Source: Mytilus californianus
Lineage: Eukaryota > Mollusca > Bivalvia > Mytilida > Mytilidae
Assembly: GCF_021869535.1 (NCBI RefSeq)
Contig: NW_026262701.1
Span: 49,913,278 to 49,977,277, forward strand
DNA: 64,000 bases
Direction of reading: 5' to 3'
Positions 58,401 to 61,400 of this stretch are shown here, piece by piece; the first letter of the stretch is position 1; each line of letters starts with the position of its first letter. Both the position numbers and the translations under genes were made by a program. Under the pieces are notes generated by a model. It did no database searches. It saw nothing but the letters and a program-made list of their open reading frames with translations, and was not told the DNA's origin.

Positions 58401-61400
58401 AATACACGTCTATTGTATGATTTGATGCACTATTTAGAAAACATAGCAAAACTGGTCTTTTACTACTTGTAGATTTTGAAAAGGCTTTTGACTCCATCGA
58501 ATGGTCCTTTTTGAAAAAAGCATTGAGGAGTGTCAATTTTAGACCATCTATTTGCAGATGGTTTGAAGTTTTTTTTATATGAAAGCATCAAGCTGTATTT
58601 TAAATAATTGTCATCTTTCAAGCTTCCTTAATTTGGAGATAAGCTGTAGACAAGGAGACTCCCTCTCCCCTTTACTTTTTGTAATAGGTGTTGAATTACT
58701 TTCTATGATTATAAGATCAAACCCCAATATAAAAGGAATATTTGTTCATGAAAATGAATCCTTTTGAATCAATATGCTGACGACACTTTCCTTATTTTAG
58801 ATGGAGGTGAAACATCATTCAGGGAGTTTTTATAATGTTTGAATTCTTTCAAAAAAGTATCTGGCTTAAAAATGAACTCTTCAAAAACTAAAGCTGTGTG
58901 GGTTGGGAACAAAAAGTAATTAGATCTGATTCTCTGTCCTGAATCAAAACTTCAAATTTCAAACTTTGGGGAATTGATTTCTCTTTAGATCTTGACAGTT
59001 TGCCAGAAATTAACTTCTCCAAAAAGATAAAGGAAGTGTCAGGCATTGTTATAGAAAATTAACCCTAATGGGAAAAATTACTGGTATCAATACTTTGATG
59101 CTTCCAAAATTAATTCACTTGTTGACTGCACAACCCAACTTGTCAGGGTCAAAATTAAATGAATTGATTATTCTTTTAACTCATATGGAATGGAAAACCT
59201 GATAGAATTAGACGAAGTACTTGATTGGAGATATTCCACAAGGAGGTTTAAATATGAATAATATACATTCTTTTAATATATACCTTAAGATTGGCTGGAT
59301 AAAGCGATTTTCATCCAATTTATATGGTAATTGGCAATAATTGTTATTGAAAAGCCTTGAGCAGTATGGTAGAAATAGTATTGCATTTTCAAAAGGAGAA
59401 ACCCAGAGAAATCTCTGATTGTCTGAGCAGTGCTTTTTAGAAGGATGTATTTTCGAGCTTTTATGTGGCAAAGCCTACTACCAATATTTCTGTTCAAGAT
59501 ATTTTGTCATTAGATATATATTTTAAATTTGAATTTCTAGTAGATTTTCCATATTTCATTCAGTGGCAGAGAAGGGAAGTGCAGTCTTTGTTTGACCTTG
59601 TTAACCTAGAGACCAAGGATTTTTGTAATTTTGGTCAGATGGGACCACGACGAGACTAAACAAATAATTTCTTGAAGTATTATGGTCTCATTGCCAAAAC
59701 TCCAAAGCATATGAGAGAACATATGAAAGAGAACACTGCTCTTGTAACTTTTGAAACTGTTAACTGACAATTTTTTGGAAAGATTATTGTTCAACAAAAA
59801 GGCAAAATTTGTTATCAAAAATATTGTTGATAGAAATGTGCAACTGTCAACAGAAAAGTTATTGCATTGGGAGGAATTACTAGGTATTACAATTGCAGAT
59901 TGGTCAGAATATTATATTATTTTAAAAAAATCATGTAAAGACACTTATTTAAGAACTTTTCAATACAAATTTTTGCATAGAATGATTGCAACTAATACTT
60001 TCTTGTATAAATTCAAACTTTAAGATTCAAAGCTTTGTACATTTTGTAAGGTTTCTGATGAAACCATGGAGCATTTGTTCTATGAATGTCCAATAACACA
60101 TTTTATATGGCAATCTTTTTCACGAAAATTGAAACAATATTTTGTGAACTTTACATTGTCTAAGAAACACATTTTTCTTGGCCTTCAAAATGAGAACTAT
60201 ATATAAAAATGTAAATTGTATATAAAGAAACCGAGAATTATATAGCTAGTAGCAAAAATAAGAAAATATAGGGAAATGAACATTATATAGCAAGGAAAAA
60301 TGATATCACTTTCATTTTTGTCGAGCCTGCAACATTTATGTCGTGAAATGGAGACATAGCGATCCTTGATTCTATTGTCAGTGGCGTCAACATTTAGGTT
60401 CAGTCTGTGGTTACAGTTTATTTTAAACATTAAAAACTTAGTCAAACCTTCATGGAATTTTAGAAAATTTACAGTATCCAGAGCAAAATTTGAAAATATT
60501 TATTTTTATGTTTCCGTATTTTACTGATAAATGGACTTTTTTTTACCAGTCAACATTCAGATTCAGTCTGAGGTAAACAATTTTCAGTCATCAATAACTT
60601 TGTCAAAGCCTTTAAGGAATTTTATGAAATTTGGACAGAAGCTTGATAATGACCACGATAGAGTATCCAGAACAAAATTTTAAGAATATTTATTTTCATT
60701 TACCCGTACTTTACTTATAAATTGACTTAATTTTTTTTTAGTTACGAAGTTGATACAGTCTGGGTTTAAAGTTTGTTACAGGTCAAATACTTTGTCAAAG
60801 CTTCATAGAATTTTATGGAACTTTTGCAGAAGCTTTTTTATGCCCCACCTAGGTGCATTATGTTTTTCGGTCTGTGTGTCCGTCTGTTCGTTCGTCCGTC
60901 CGTCGTTCGTTCGTTCGTCCGTCCGTATGTCCCGCTTCAGGTTAAATAAAGTTTATGGTTAACGTTTTGTGTCAAGGTAGTTTTTGATGAAGTTGAAGTC
61001 TAATTAACTTGAAACTTAGTACACATGTTCCCTATGATATTATCTTTCTAGTTTTAATGCCATTTTAGAGTTTTGACCCCAATTTCACGGTCTACTGAAC
61101 ATAGAAAATGATAGTGCGAGAGGGGCATCTGTGTACTATGGACACATTCTTGTTATGATTAAGAGATAATGTCTGAAGCAAACTTTTGAAAATATATTTT
61201 TTTATTTTCCATTTTTTTCTGATAGATAGACTTATTTCTTTACGGTTAACATTTACAGACTGTCTGGGATTAAATTTTTTGACATGACAAATTTGTAAAC
61301 CTTCATGGATCGTTGTGAAACTTTGACAGAAACTAATCTTCAATACCAAGAAAAAGTCTCTAAATAAAAATTTTTATTTTTATTTTAATTTCTGTATTTT

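Larger units (their letters stand above)
54870..60200 (+). mobile_element. L1/Tx1-type LINE, ORF2 remnant with two later insertions
   Basis: Plus-strand pieces appear in ORF2 order: APE endonuclease with FQETH and GVSIMYKKGL (54960-55240), GDWNVVQDTNKD (56490), KSPGSDGYTVDFYK (57425), NWRPISLMNTDTKIASAVI (58260), FIKDRFIGEN, SCRQGDSLSPLLF (RT motif B), QYADD (catalytic, about 58776), LKMNSSKTKAVWVG, and a C-terminal CTFC.. ETMEHLFYECP zinc-knuckle-like end (60035-60090). Stops and frameshifts show it is inactive. Interrupted by family I (55245-56434) and by a minus-strand repeat (about 57556-58222). Same strand as the host gene. Confidence 0.85.

Noticed and set aside
54870-60200. Active LINE or retrovirus
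   Set aside because: Frameshifts, stops and two insertions; no LTR, gag or envelope-like sequence.
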